A DNA stretch of 64,000 bases from Thermosphaera sp. GTDB taxonomy: Archaea > Thermoproteota > Thermoprotei_A > Sulfolobales > Desulfurococcaceae. Below, one piece after another: positions 27,146 to 35,306 of this stretch (within the stretch, counting starts at the first letter, position 1; the number at the start of each line of letters is the position of its first letter). Location: the NCBI GenBank assembly GCA_038827615.1, contig JAWBNK010000001.1:930290-994289 (forward strand), given 5' to 3'. Position numbers and translations under genes: made by a program. The notes under the pieces are model-generated. The model saw only the letters and a list, made by a program, of their open reading frames with translations. It had not been told where the DNA came from and did no database searches.

Positions 27146-27172
27146 TCAAGATTATTGAATTGACAATCTTGA
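27146..27172. promoter_or_regulatory. 27-bp palindrome upstream of AOR 2
   Basis: TCAAGATT (27146-27153) and its exact reverse complement AATCTTGA (27165-27172) flank an 11-base centre that includes ATTGACAAT (27159-27167). The TATA box TTTTTATAAAAG for AOR 2 is about 40 bases downstream at 27212-27222. It is likely an operator for a dimeric regulator. Alternatively it is a hairpin ending the AOR 1-MoaD transcript, though no T-run follows directly. Confidence 0.5.
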
Positions 27173-27259
27173 ACCTGATTGTTTTTTATCATATTGTAAG
27201 CCCTGCATACAGTTTTTATAAAAGATGTCTTCTAAACCTCGGTTCGGAGGATGGTTGAG

Positions 27260-29161
27260 TTGGTTAAAGGAATAGCTGGGAGTATTCTAATCGTAGATTT
27301 ATCTACTCAAAAAATTCTACGAGAGAAGACTAGAGTCGAGTTTATTGAAAAATTCACCGGGGGCTACGGCTATGCTGCAAAAGTATTTCACCAGTATCTT
27401 AGAAAATATGGTGTTTTTGATTCATTCTCAGCAGAAAATCCTTTCATAATTATGACAGGCCCGTTAACCGGGGTCAGCTCCTTCGGCGCTAAAACATGTA
27501 TTTCTTCCCGATCGCCTCTTACAGGAACTTTCTCGTGGGCAGTTAGCAGTGGAGGATATGGCTTAAGTCTTAAGCGAGCAGGCTTTGACGGAGTTGTAAT
27601 CACTGGAGACGCGGAAGAACCGGTTTATTTAATCATCGAAGACGATTACATCGACCTGAAGAGTGCTAAACACTTATGGGGTCTCACCACAAGTGAAACA
27701 CATGTTAACTTGAAGAGAACTCACGGTAGCGATTTCAACTCAATCGCGATCGGGCCTGCCGGCGAAAAATTAGTAAAATATGCAGCCATCGTGAGCGATG
27801 AGAGAAGGTGTGCAGCTCGCACTGGTCTAGGAGCTGTCATGGGTTTCAAGAAGCTCAAGGCAGTTGCAGTCAAGGGTTCCAAAGAAGTCGAAGTATACGA
27901 TAAAGAAGAGTTGAGAATGCTTAACAAGGAATGGTTGATCAAGGCATCCCAATCCCTCCGTGGAAAAACTCTCGGCGATTACGGAACCGGCGCCATGGTC
28001 CAAGTATATGCCACGACAGGCGGCTTACCGGTGAAGAATTGGACCAAGAATACATGGGAACACGCGGTCAAGCTTTCGGGCCAATATATTATGCAACACT
28101 ACAAGAAGGGAACAGGGAAGAACGTCTGCAGCAAGAGAGTTATGTGTAGCATAGCCTGCGAGAGAGTCGTTGCCTATGATGACCCAGTCCTCGGGAAATA
28201 CGAGGGTAAAGGACCTGAGTACGAATCACTGGCTTCACTCGGCTTAATGACGATGATAGATAATCCGGTGGCAGTCATAAGAATGAATGATATATGCGAC
28301 AATCTAGGACTAGACACGATCTCAACGGGCGCGGTCATCTCTTGGGTCATGGAGGCTTTCGAAAGAGGAGACTTATCAGTAAGGGACACGGGCGGGCTCG
28401 AGATAAAATGGGGCGATTACGAAACAGTTTTCAAACTTATTGAAATGATCGCTAATCGGGAGGGAATAGGAGATTTGCTTGCTGAAGGAGTTTGGAGAGC
28501 CAGCAGTTTATTAAATCCTAGAACTTCTGGATACGCTCTCCACGTGAAAGGGCTAGAGTTTCCCTATCACGACCCTAGAAGATGGAAGAGCATCGGATTA
28601 GCCTACGCTACTTCAAATAGAGGCGCTTGCCACCTTCAGGGAATGACCTACCATGTAGATAGGGGTGCTTTGAAACTCCCAGAGTATTCAATAACTAATC
28701 CACCGACCAATCCCTTAGAGAGAGCTAATGCGGTAGTAGTCACTCAAAACTTATGTGCATTTCTAGACAGTGCAGGGTTATGCAAGTTTGGTACCCTCGG
28801 GATCGTCGACTTCGACTTCGTTGCAAGAACATGGTCTGCTACAACAGGATTGAAGATTGACAAGTATGGAATCTTAACCATGGGTGAGAGAATCTGGCTG
28901 AGCACGAGAATTATTAATTACCTACTAGGGTTCGCCAATAAAGACGACAAATTACCAAAAAGGTTTACAAGCGAACCCATCTCCGAAGGACCCGGGGCTG
29001 GTTCGGTCTGCGACGACCTCCAAGAATCATTGAAACACTACTACGAGATTAGAGGCTTAACCAATCATTCAACACTTACGGATAAGCTGAAGAAACTAGA
29101 GCTCGACGAGTTCATCGAGGATTTGGATAGAATAAACCCATCGCAGTTGACAACAGAGTAG
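27260..29161 (+). CDS. Aldehyde:ferredoxin oxidoreductase family protein (AOR 2) with shifted cysteine motif
   Basis: The N-terminus KGIAGSILIVDLSTQK aligns with other AORs, and the enzyme has RTGLGAVMGFKKLKAVAVKG and the C-terminal DSAGLCKFG cysteine motif of AOR/FOR. The cluster motif is unusual: CSKRVMCSIAC, that is C-x5-C-x3-C, with Arg where the first Cys of CxxCxxxC is expected. The frame begins at ATG 27251, but GGAGG ends at 27250, leaving no spacing. TTG 27260 has proper spacing and matches the family start. It is about 633 residues long and has its own promoter. Confidence 0.87.
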   Translation: MVKGIAGSILIVDLSTQKILREKTRVEFIEKFTGGYGYAAKVFHQYLRKYGVFDSFSAENPFIIMTGPLTGVSSFGAKTCISSRSPLTGTFSWAVSSGGYGLSLKRAGFDGVVITGDAEEPVYLIIEDDYIDLKSAKHLWGLTTSETHVNLKRTHGSDFNSIAIGPAGEKLVKYAAIVSDERRCAARTGLGAVMGFKKLKAVAVKGSKEVEVYDKEELRMLNKEWLIKASQSLRGKTLGDYGTGAMVQVYATTGGLPVKNWTKNTWEHAVKLSGQYIMQHYKKGTGKNVCSKRVMCSIACERVVAYDDPVLGKYEGKGPEYESLASLGLMTMIDNPVAVIRMNDICDNLGLDTISTGAVISWVMEAFERGDLSVRDTGGLEIKWGDYETVFKLIEMIANREGIGDLLAEGVWRASSLLNPRTSGYALHVKGLEFPYHDPRRWKSIGLAYATSNRGACHLQGMTYHVDRGALKLPEYSITNPPTNPLERANAVVVTQNLCAFLDSAGLCKFGTLGIVDFDFVARTWSATTGLKIDKYGILTMGERIWLSTRIINYLLGFANKDDKLPKRFTSEPISEGPGAGSVCDDLQESLKHYYEIRGLTNHSTLTDKLKKLELDEFIEDLDRINPSQLTTE

Positions 29162-29441
29162 CTGTGGTTAGCGAGCCAGCTGATTCAACCAAGGATTTTA
29201 TTGAACGTTCTGCAAGCAACTTTCTCGGAAAACACTATACTATTGCTTCGTGAAATAATTGCATGAGGGGAAAGGCTTATGAATCACGTTTAAACCTCCA
29301 CCCTAGATTATTAAAAACCAGCATTAAACAGCGTGAAAGCCCTCCTAACCCGAATTCTTACACTTATTAAATATTAAAGCTGGCAAGATTACTTTTCAAC
29401 GTCTGAGTTGACGGTCTCTCATGGTTTCAAATAATATCCCA

Positions 29442-30674
29442 CTATCTTGTAGGAATTTGATACTTGTGTACCGTCCACGGTAGAGTAAGCATGTATGATA
29501 TTGATGACGAGATTAATGTTGGAACAAGCATTCCTGGTCCGAACACTTCCGCTACTAAGGCAACCGATGTTAGAAAGGTATTGTTTACGCCTGCGAAAAT
29601 GCCCGCTATAGCCGAAGTTATGATCACGTACTGGTTGACTTGAAATCCCAACATGCTGAATAACTCGTTCAACAAACGACCAAGTATGATTCCTACGAAA
29701 ATCCATGCTCTAAAAATCCCTCCGAAACCCCCACCCTTCACAGTGAGCGACGTCGTAGCGATTCTTGCTAATAGAAGAAGTAGAAGAAATGATGCTGTTG
29801 CTTTGAAACCAGGATCCATGAATTTTTCAACTATATCGCCGCGAGAGTCCGGGATTAGAAACACGAGGACCGTAATTACCAAGCCAGCAATCAGGGGCGT
29901 GTGAACTCTGAGCCTCCCATTGGTCGCTTCAAAGGTGTTCATTATTTTTACAATTAATATCGTTACAACCGCAGCGATTAAGCCTACGAGAAGACTTGTG
30001 AACACCACAGCTAGGTTGATTTCCGTGTGAAAAACATACTTCCATGGCCTGGCTGTGGGTCCTATCAATAAATGTGAGACTATGAAAGCCGTTATGGACG
30101 CGATCGCTGCATGTAAGAATACAGGAGCCTCCAAGTCTTGCTTATATGGTATCTCCAATGCGAAAAGAATGCCTGTCAATGGGGCTTGGAAGGATGCCGA
30201 GATACCTGCCGAAGCTCCAGCTAGGATTAAATGTCTCCTCTTGTCTTCACTCATCTTTAAAGCCATCGCAATGTTCGAAGCTACACCAGTTCCTAAGACT
30301 AGGAGAGACCCCTCGGGACCTAGAGTGCCGATCAACCCTATTGTTAAGAGTGAGAGAGCAAAATATCCCAAGGTCTCACTCAGGCTTATCTTCTGGCTGT
30401 AATGGTATGAATACAACAGTATGTCAGTCCCCCCGCCTCTTCTAATCTTAAATCGCTCCGAAACCATGTAGGAGACGACTAGTACTGGTACTGTAAGAAA
30501 AATGCTATTGAAGCCAATGCTACGTGAAATGCTCGAAAAATATGAAATTCCGTTCACTAAGAGAAATTCCGAAAACCCGCAGAAGACTCCTATCAGTAGA
30601 AGTAACGCTACCTCGAGAAGAGTTATGGATAAAAGTTTCCTCAAACCCCCATGGTTTGCCGTGTTCAAAGACAT
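29442..30674 (-). CDS. ClC-family chloride channel or H+/Cl- exchanger
   Basis: A 410-residue polytopic membrane protein with the ClC selectivity-filter signatures GPEGSLLVLGTGVASNIA (GxEGP region, with Ser replacing the final Pro) and GGFGGIFRAWIFVG near residue 315. It would move chloride or other anions across the membrane and could balance charge for ion-coupled uptake. No C-terminal CBS domains are present. The 280-base spacer to AOR 2 holds no recognisable gene. Confidence 0.87.
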   Translation of the reverse strand: MSLNTANHGGLRKLLSITLLEVALLLLIGVFCGFSEFLLVNGISYFSSISRSIGFNSIFLTVPVLVVSYMVSERFKIRRGGGTDILLYSYHYSQKISLSETLGYFALSLLTIGLIGTLGPEGSLLVLGTGVASNIAMALKMSEDKRRHLILAGASAGISASFQAPLTGILFALEIPYKQDLEAPVFLHAAIASITAFIVSHLLIGPTARPWKYVFHTEINLAVVFTSLLVGLIAAVVTILIVKIMNTFEATNGRLRVHTPLIAGLVITVLVFLIPDSRGDIVEKFMDPGFKATASFLLLLLLARIATTSLTVKGGGFGGIFRAWIFVGIILGRLLNELFSMLGFQVNQYVIITSAIAGIFAGVNNTFLTSVALVAEVFGPGMLVPTLISSSISYMLTLPWTVHKYQIPTR

Positions 30675-30815
30675 CGCAACTTCACCAAATCTTTTTATCC
30701 GTCGACCACAGCGTCAAAGCCGTATATTCACTATTAATCACAAGTCTTCAAAAATTAATCAAAACCCTAATATCTTGTGTGATAACGCGTTTAAGTTGCT
30801 CTACGATCACTAACC

Positions 30816-32141
30816 CTAGCCCTCTCTAGTATCATTATTGAGTTCTCTTATTGAGTCCTCTAGAACGTCTAGACCGCCCTGTAGCATCTCCTCTTCTATA
30901 GTCAATGGAGGATGTATACGAATCACGTTTGAATACATCCCAGCCTTCAGTAGTAATAGTCCCTTATTTCTCGCTTTTTCAATAATTACTGATGTTTCAT
31001 CGATTGCCGGCTCCTTGGTTTTCTGATCCTTTACGAGCTCGATGGCTTGCATCAAGCCTAGTCCTCTAACATCTCCAATAATTCGATATCTCTCTTGCAT
31101 CTCCAGAAGCCTCTTCCTAACAATAGTTCCGAGTCTCATGGCTCGTTCAGGCAAGTTGTCTCTCTTAATTATCTCTATTACTTTCAAGGCAACGGCGCAT
31201 GCAACTGGATTGCCACCGTATGTTCCCCCAAAGCTCCCTGGGCGTGTCTGATCCATGATTTCCTTCTTGCCTATCACAGCTGATAATGGGAGTCCGTTGG
31301 CTATAGCCTTAGCTGTTACCATTATCTCCGGAGTTACATTGAAGTGTTCAGAGGCCCACAATCTCCCCGTTCTCCCCCATCCTGCTTGAACCTCATCGTC
31401 AATAAGTATTATTCCGTTTTCATCGAGGAAGGTTTTCAACTCTCTAATATAGTCTTTCGGGGGAACGACGAATCCCCCCTCACCCTGAATCATTTCTATA
31501 ATGAAGGCTGCGATTCTCTCTGGGGGAACTCGAGCATGTATAAACCACTTTTTAATGTAGTCGAGACAAGCCAGTCCACACTCAGGATATCTTTGCTTGA
31601 AAGCGCATCGATAGCAATACGGGTATGGGACGAACTCCACCCCCGCAGTGATTGGCTCTAAGTCCACCTTGTAAGGCTTGTACTTTCCTGTGCTCGCCAG
31701 GGCGAAACCGTAAGTGCTTCTCCCGTGAAACCCGTTTTCAAAAGCAACTATCACTCTCCTACCCGTTGCTTGTCTCACAACTTTGATGGCATTCTCCACG
31801 GCCTCTGAACCACTGTTCTGCAACACTACTTTCTTCTCGAAAGAGCCTGGAGATATTTCTGCCAGCTTCTCTGCCAACTCCACGTAGGGTCGATAATTCG
31901 CTACCATGAAGCACATGTGCCACAGCTTCTTTAATTGTTCCTCAGCAACCTCTATCAACTCCTTATTCGCATGCCCAAGATTAGTTACTCCAATACCACT
32001 GGTAAAGTCAATGTACTCTTTACCATTTACGTCAACTAGGATGGAGTTCTCTCCTTTTTCGATCGTGACAGGGTGAAGGAGTCCTGTACCATTCATTATG
32101 AATTTTGATCGCAGATCGACAAAGGGATCCGGGTTCAACAA
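30816..32141 (-). CDS. Class III omega-aminotransferase / amino-acid racemase family
   Basis: The protein has PLP motifs ENGFHGRSTYGFALAS, LIDDEVQAGWGRTG and the lysine-bearing TAKAIANGLPLSAVIG. A Cys-rich insert (YCYRCAFKQRYPECGLACLDY) near residue 155 is typical of the archaeal GabT-like group, which includes ornithine and lysine aminotransferases and broad-substrate racemases. Length 441 is standard. It is divergent from an Lrp regulator and near the AOR/symporter island, supporting a role in amino-acid degradation. The start is one of two successive TTG codons. Confidence 0.83.
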   Translation of the reverse strand: MLNPDPFVDLRSKFIMNGTGLLHPVTIEKGENSILVDVNGKEYIDFTSGIGVTNLGHANKELIEVAEEQLKKLWHMCFMVANYRPYVELAEKLAEISPGSFEKKVVLQNSGSEAVENAIKVVRQATGRRVIVAFENGFHGRSTYGFALASTGKYKPYKVDLEPITAGVEFVPYPYCYRCAFKQRYPECGLACLDYIKKWFIHARVPPERIAAFIIEMIQGEGGFVVPPKDYIRELKTFLDENGIILIDDEVQAGWGRTGRLWASEHFNVTPEIMVTAKAIANGLPLSAVIGKKEIMDQTRPGSFGGTYGGNPVACAVALKVIEIIKRDNLPERAMRLGTIVRKRLLEMQERYRIIGDVRGLGLMQAIELVKDQKTKEPAIDETSVIIEKARNKGLLLLKAGMYSNVIRIHPPLTIEEEMLQGGLDVLEDSIRELNNDTREG

Positions 32142-32309
32142 TTTGACACCATTAAAGTTTTTAATTCGACCATATATTATTTTCCAAGTATCATGAGATT
32201 GGAACTTTAACGAATTCTATTATTAATGACGCAGTATTTGTTCATTGTCTTAAGAGAGGCGAAATAATTATTAGGAAAATGTCCAAAAATTCTTAGTAGG
32301 GAAGGCTTT

Positions 32310-32774
32310 TTGAAGGTTAAAGTCGATCTAGACGAGCTCGACTTGAGCATTCTTAGAGAGTTAGAGTCCAATCCCAATGTAGGAGTTAGGGAGCTAGCTA
32401 GGAAGGTGAAAGTGCCAAAATCGACAATATACTACAGGTTACAAAGGCTGAAGAGGTTGGGAGTTATCAAAGGATACAATATAATAATAGACAGTGAAGC
32501 CTTAGGATATGAGTACCACGTAGTAGTTTTCGTTAGAGCAAAATACGGTCCCCAATATCACGACGAAGTGGGAAAAATCCTGTCAAATAACCCATATGTG
32601 CAAGCCGTGTATTACATTCTCGGGGACTGGGATTTCGTCGTATTAGCAAAATTTCCGAAGAAGGAAGTCTACATGGACTTCCTTGAAACATTGATTAACT
32701 CGAAATTCGTCGAGAGGAGTAATACTTTCATTGTAGCGAAAATCTACAAAGAAGATTTCAGACTGAAGATTTGA
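32310..32774 (+). CDS. Lrp/AsnC-family transcriptional regulator
   Basis: The N-terminal helix-turn-helix (LDLSILRELESNPNVGVRELARKVKVPKSTIYYRLQRL, residues about 7-50) is followed by a ligand-binding RAM domain (YHVVVFVRAKYG... YILGDWDFVVLAKF). Such proteins form octamers and sense amino acids. It is divergent from the GabT-like aminotransferase. TTGGACAT lies on the minus strand at about 32279-32286 just upstream, similar to motifs at other promoters in the island, so it may autoregulate and control them. Start TTG 32310. Confidence 0.9.
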   Translation: MKVKVDLDELDLSILRELESNPNVGVRELARKVKVPKSTIYYRLQRLKRLGVIKGYNIIIDSEALGYEYHVVVFVRAKYGPQYHDEVGKILSNNPYVQAVYYILGDWDFVVLAKFPKKEVYMDFLETLINSKFVERSNTFIVAKIYKEDFRLKI

Positions 32775-32886
32775 GAAAAATAAGCCAAGACTCTTTAATG
32801 GTGGTGAAAATAATCCGCCATGGGGCTATACAATCTCAATGGTTGAGAATCTAGGGCTTAATACTGTAATTAAGATATAATAGTCA

Positions 32887-33408
32887 ATGACCAGACATTT
32901 TACCTGGGTGAATTCTTTGCTTTGTGAAGATGCATTCAAAAACAAATTAGGGTTTGAAGTCTCCATCGTAAAAAAGAGAGGACGATTTGCCGAGGAAGAG
33001 AATTATGAGGTATTCTTGACCTACAAGGGAGTTCCAAGAAGACTTTTAATTATGAAGATTTTCCATGGAAGACCCCCTTACTATCGCCGCTGGATTGAAG
33101 TATTCGCGATCAACGCGTCTCTAAGATGGAGCGACTTTGAATTCCGATTCGTGAATAGCGAGTACGAGGATAGACTCCTCGAGTGTTTGAGCTCGATACT
33201 GGGACCAGGGGAGTGGTTGTATATTGAATACTTATACGATGAGGAAACCATGCGCGAGCTGGAGAGAGGATCTCCCCCTGAGCAAACCCGCTTGGGTTCG
33301 AAACTAATCAGGATGGGTTTCACCTGGTTTAAAAACTGGTATTATCCAGAGGGCTTCATGGAGGGAGGGCCCAAGCTTCAAGCCGAGAAGGCGTCAAACA
33401 GACGGTGA
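32887..33408 (+). CDS. DUF1122-family protein
   Basis: The 173-residue protein matches my memory of the archaeal DUF1122 family, with GPGEWLYIEYLYDEETMREL, then PPEQTRLGSKLIRMGFTWFKNWY and the end EGFMEGGPKLQAEK. The family resembles GNAT acetyltransferases in outline, but the function is not established. It stands alone, with spacers of 112 and 70 bases. No signal peptide or membrane segment. Confidence 0.72.
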   Translation: MTRHFTWVNSLLCEDAFKNKLGFEVSIVKKRGRFAEEENYEVFLTYKGVPRRLLIMKIFHGRPPYYRRWIEVFAINASLRWSDFEFRFVNSEYEDRLLECLSSILGPGEWLYIEYLYDEETMRELERGSPPEQTRLGSKLIRMGFTWFKNWYYPEGFMEGGPKLQAEKASNRR

Positions 33409-33478
33409 GCTTGAGAAAACACTTTTGAGCAATTTTCAACCATCACCGCTCTATCTCGCTTGTTGAACCACGTGGAGC

Positions 33479-35005
33479 TCATATCAAATAGTGGTAGATC
33501 CCCTTCCCCTTGAAGTTGTAGATTATGGTCTTGGTGGCCATCACGTACTCTATGCTGTAGCCAATGCCTTCTCTCCCTATACCGCTCTCCTTCCTGCCTC
33601 CGAAGGGGTAGTATCCTATCCCATGCCTAGGCATATCGTTAACATATACTGCTCCGACCTCGGAATACCTCACCAAATATCTTATCTTGTCTATGCTCGA
33701 GCCGAATACCGCTAGGTCAAGACCCTGCCTCCTTCCATTAATCAACTTTACTGCTTCCTCTAGATTGTTGAATGAAGTTATAAGGGATACTGGCGCGAAC
33801 ACCTCTTCCGTATAAAGGGTTGTTTTCACCAATTCATGATGATCCCTTAATTCGACTAGGGTGGGCAACATGTACGTATCGCCGAGTCTCTCTCCACCGT
33901 ATAAAACTACTCCCCCATGTGACACGGCGTTCCTCACAGCTTCGAGAGCCTTGTCAACCGCATCCCTACTGATCAACGGGCCCATCGTAGTCTCCTGCCT
34001 CCGCGGGTCTCCAACGACTACTTTGCTCAACTCCTTGATTAATGAATCCTTGAAGTCATTGTAAACCGGGTTTTCAACTAGAATGAGCTTTATAGCATCA
34101 CATCTCTGCCCCGCATAGCTGTAGATTCCGGCTGCGACCAGGCTAGCGGATTTCGGAATATCTGCGTCTGAAAGGATTACAGCAGGGTCTCCTCCACCCA
34201 ACTCCATGATGTACTGTTTAATGCCCCCGCTCCTGAGAACTTGTTTACCAGTCGAGCTACTCCCTGTGAAGCTTATCACTGAGATCCTTTGATCAGATAC
34301 GAGTTTATCCGCCTCTCTCCCCGGAACGCTGGCGATGGAGAAAGCCGTCTTCGGGAATCCGCTCTCCTCTACTACCTTAGCAAACATTATAACCGGTAGC
34401 GGGTCGGCGGAGGGAGGCTTTAAGATCACTGCATTCCCCGCTATCATGGAGTAAGTGAACTTGGACACCGCATCGAACAATGGATAGTTGAAAGGTATTA
34501 TGCCGAGGACCACCCCGTAGGGCTCCTTCCTCACTATGCCCTCGGTTTCAAGGGTCGAGGAATCCCAGTCCCCGGGCAAATACTCCCCCTCAATCTTTCT
34601 CGCGTCGAGAGAGGCGTCGCGGAGTCTGGAAATGCTCGCCGCAACCTCGCCCCTGGCTTGTTGATACGTTTTACCCGAGTTGTAAACAAGAGCTTCGACG
34701 AAAGCTTCCGCATGCTGCTCCAGCAGGTCAGCTATTCTCTGGGCTATTCTCACCCTCTTGAAGCCTGGAGTATCCCTTATCGACCACCTGCCCTTATCGT
34801 ATAGTAGACCCAGGGACCCGTCGATCGTTTCAAATGAGGATACTGGTGCGAAAGCTATCTTGGAGCCATCTATCGGTGTGGTCACTGGATAGTAGTCTTC
34901 TCCATACCTCCACTCACCGCTAACATAGGTCTTAAACCGTGGGAGATCATTCGTGATGTCATATATGTCTTTGAAGAAGGGGTCTCGACGGAGTAAATCC
35001 ATCAT
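33479..35005 (-). CDS. gapN: Non-phosphorylating glyceraldehyde-3-phosphate dehydrogenase (GAPN)
   Basis: This member of the aldehyde dehydrogenase superfamily has the catalytic MELGGGDPAVI Glu motif, the Cys motif YSYAGQRCDAIK (catalytic Cys near residue 300) and the FTGSSSTGKQV cofactor loop. It resembles archaeal GAPN, which oxidises glyceraldehyde 3-phosphate directly to 3-phosphoglycerate with NAD(P)+ in the modified Embden-Meyerhof pathway. Length 508 fits. A broader aldehyde dehydrogenase role cannot be excluded. The gene has an AT-rich promoter (ATATATTAGG near 35038) and stands alone. Confidence 0.83.
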   Translation of the reverse strand: MMDLLRRDPFFKDIYDITNDLPRFKTYVSGEWRYGEDYYPVTTPIDGSKIAFAPVSSFETIDGSLGLLYDKGRWSIRDTPGFKRVRIAQRIADLLEQHAEAFVEALVYNSGKTYQQARGEVAASISRLRDASLDARKIEGEYLPGDWDSSTLETEGIVRKEPYGVVLGIIPFNYPLFDAVSKFTYSMIAGNAVILKPPSADPLPVIMFAKVVEESGFPKTAFSIASVPGREADKLVSDQRISVISFTGSSSTGKQVLRSGGIKQYIMELGGGDPAVILSDADIPKSASLVAAGIYSYAGQRCDAIKLILVENPVYNDFKDSLIKELSKVVVGDPRRQETTMGPLISRDAVDKALEAVRNAVSHGGVVLYGGERLGDTYMLPTLVELRDHHELVKTTLYTEEVFAPVSLITSFNNLEEAVKLINGRRQGLDLAVFGSSIDKIRYLVRYSEVGAVYVNDMPRHGIGYYPFGGRKESGIGREGIGYSIEYVMATKTIIYNFKGKGIYHYLI

Positions 35006-35118
35006 TCCACCATGTCTAATTAATGCTAAAACAACCTTATATATTAGGACAACCTAACACGCCGTCGTTTCTTCAATATCCAACCCCCTCAAAGAACCCT
35101 CTAAACAGCTGGGCTTAG

Positions 35119-35306
35119 AGCGCGTTGAGAAATCGGGCCCGAGCCTTGAATCTCCGTGACCGATAGCGCGGGCAGAAATCTCTTATTTAGCGTGAGGTCT
35201 CAAGAATCCGCGTAAGGATGCGCGAGCAAACCTCCTTTATCAAGCGTGGTGCAGAGATCCCTCTCTTCACGAAAGATTCGAGCATCCGCGGCAAATCTTT
35301 AATGCC
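35119..35306. repeat. Degenerate tandem repeats, about 46-66 bases apart
   Basis: Four related units begin near 35119, 35165, 35219 and 35285. On the minus strand the shared core is roughly TAAA-GA-TTTGC-CGCG-AT. Compare plus-strand GCGCGGGCAGAAATCTCTTA with GCGCGAGCAAACCTCCTTTA, followed by TTAGCGTG or CAAGCGTGG. The block is more GC-rich than other spacers and starts at the stop codon of the beta-helix gene. It could be decaying repeat DNA, a structured 3' UTR or protein-binding sites. No reading frame explains it. Confidence 0.5.

Noticed and set aside
29162-29441. Possible gene between AOR 2 and the ClC channel
   Set aside because: Only short frames without ribosome sites; no RNA gene pattern was seen.
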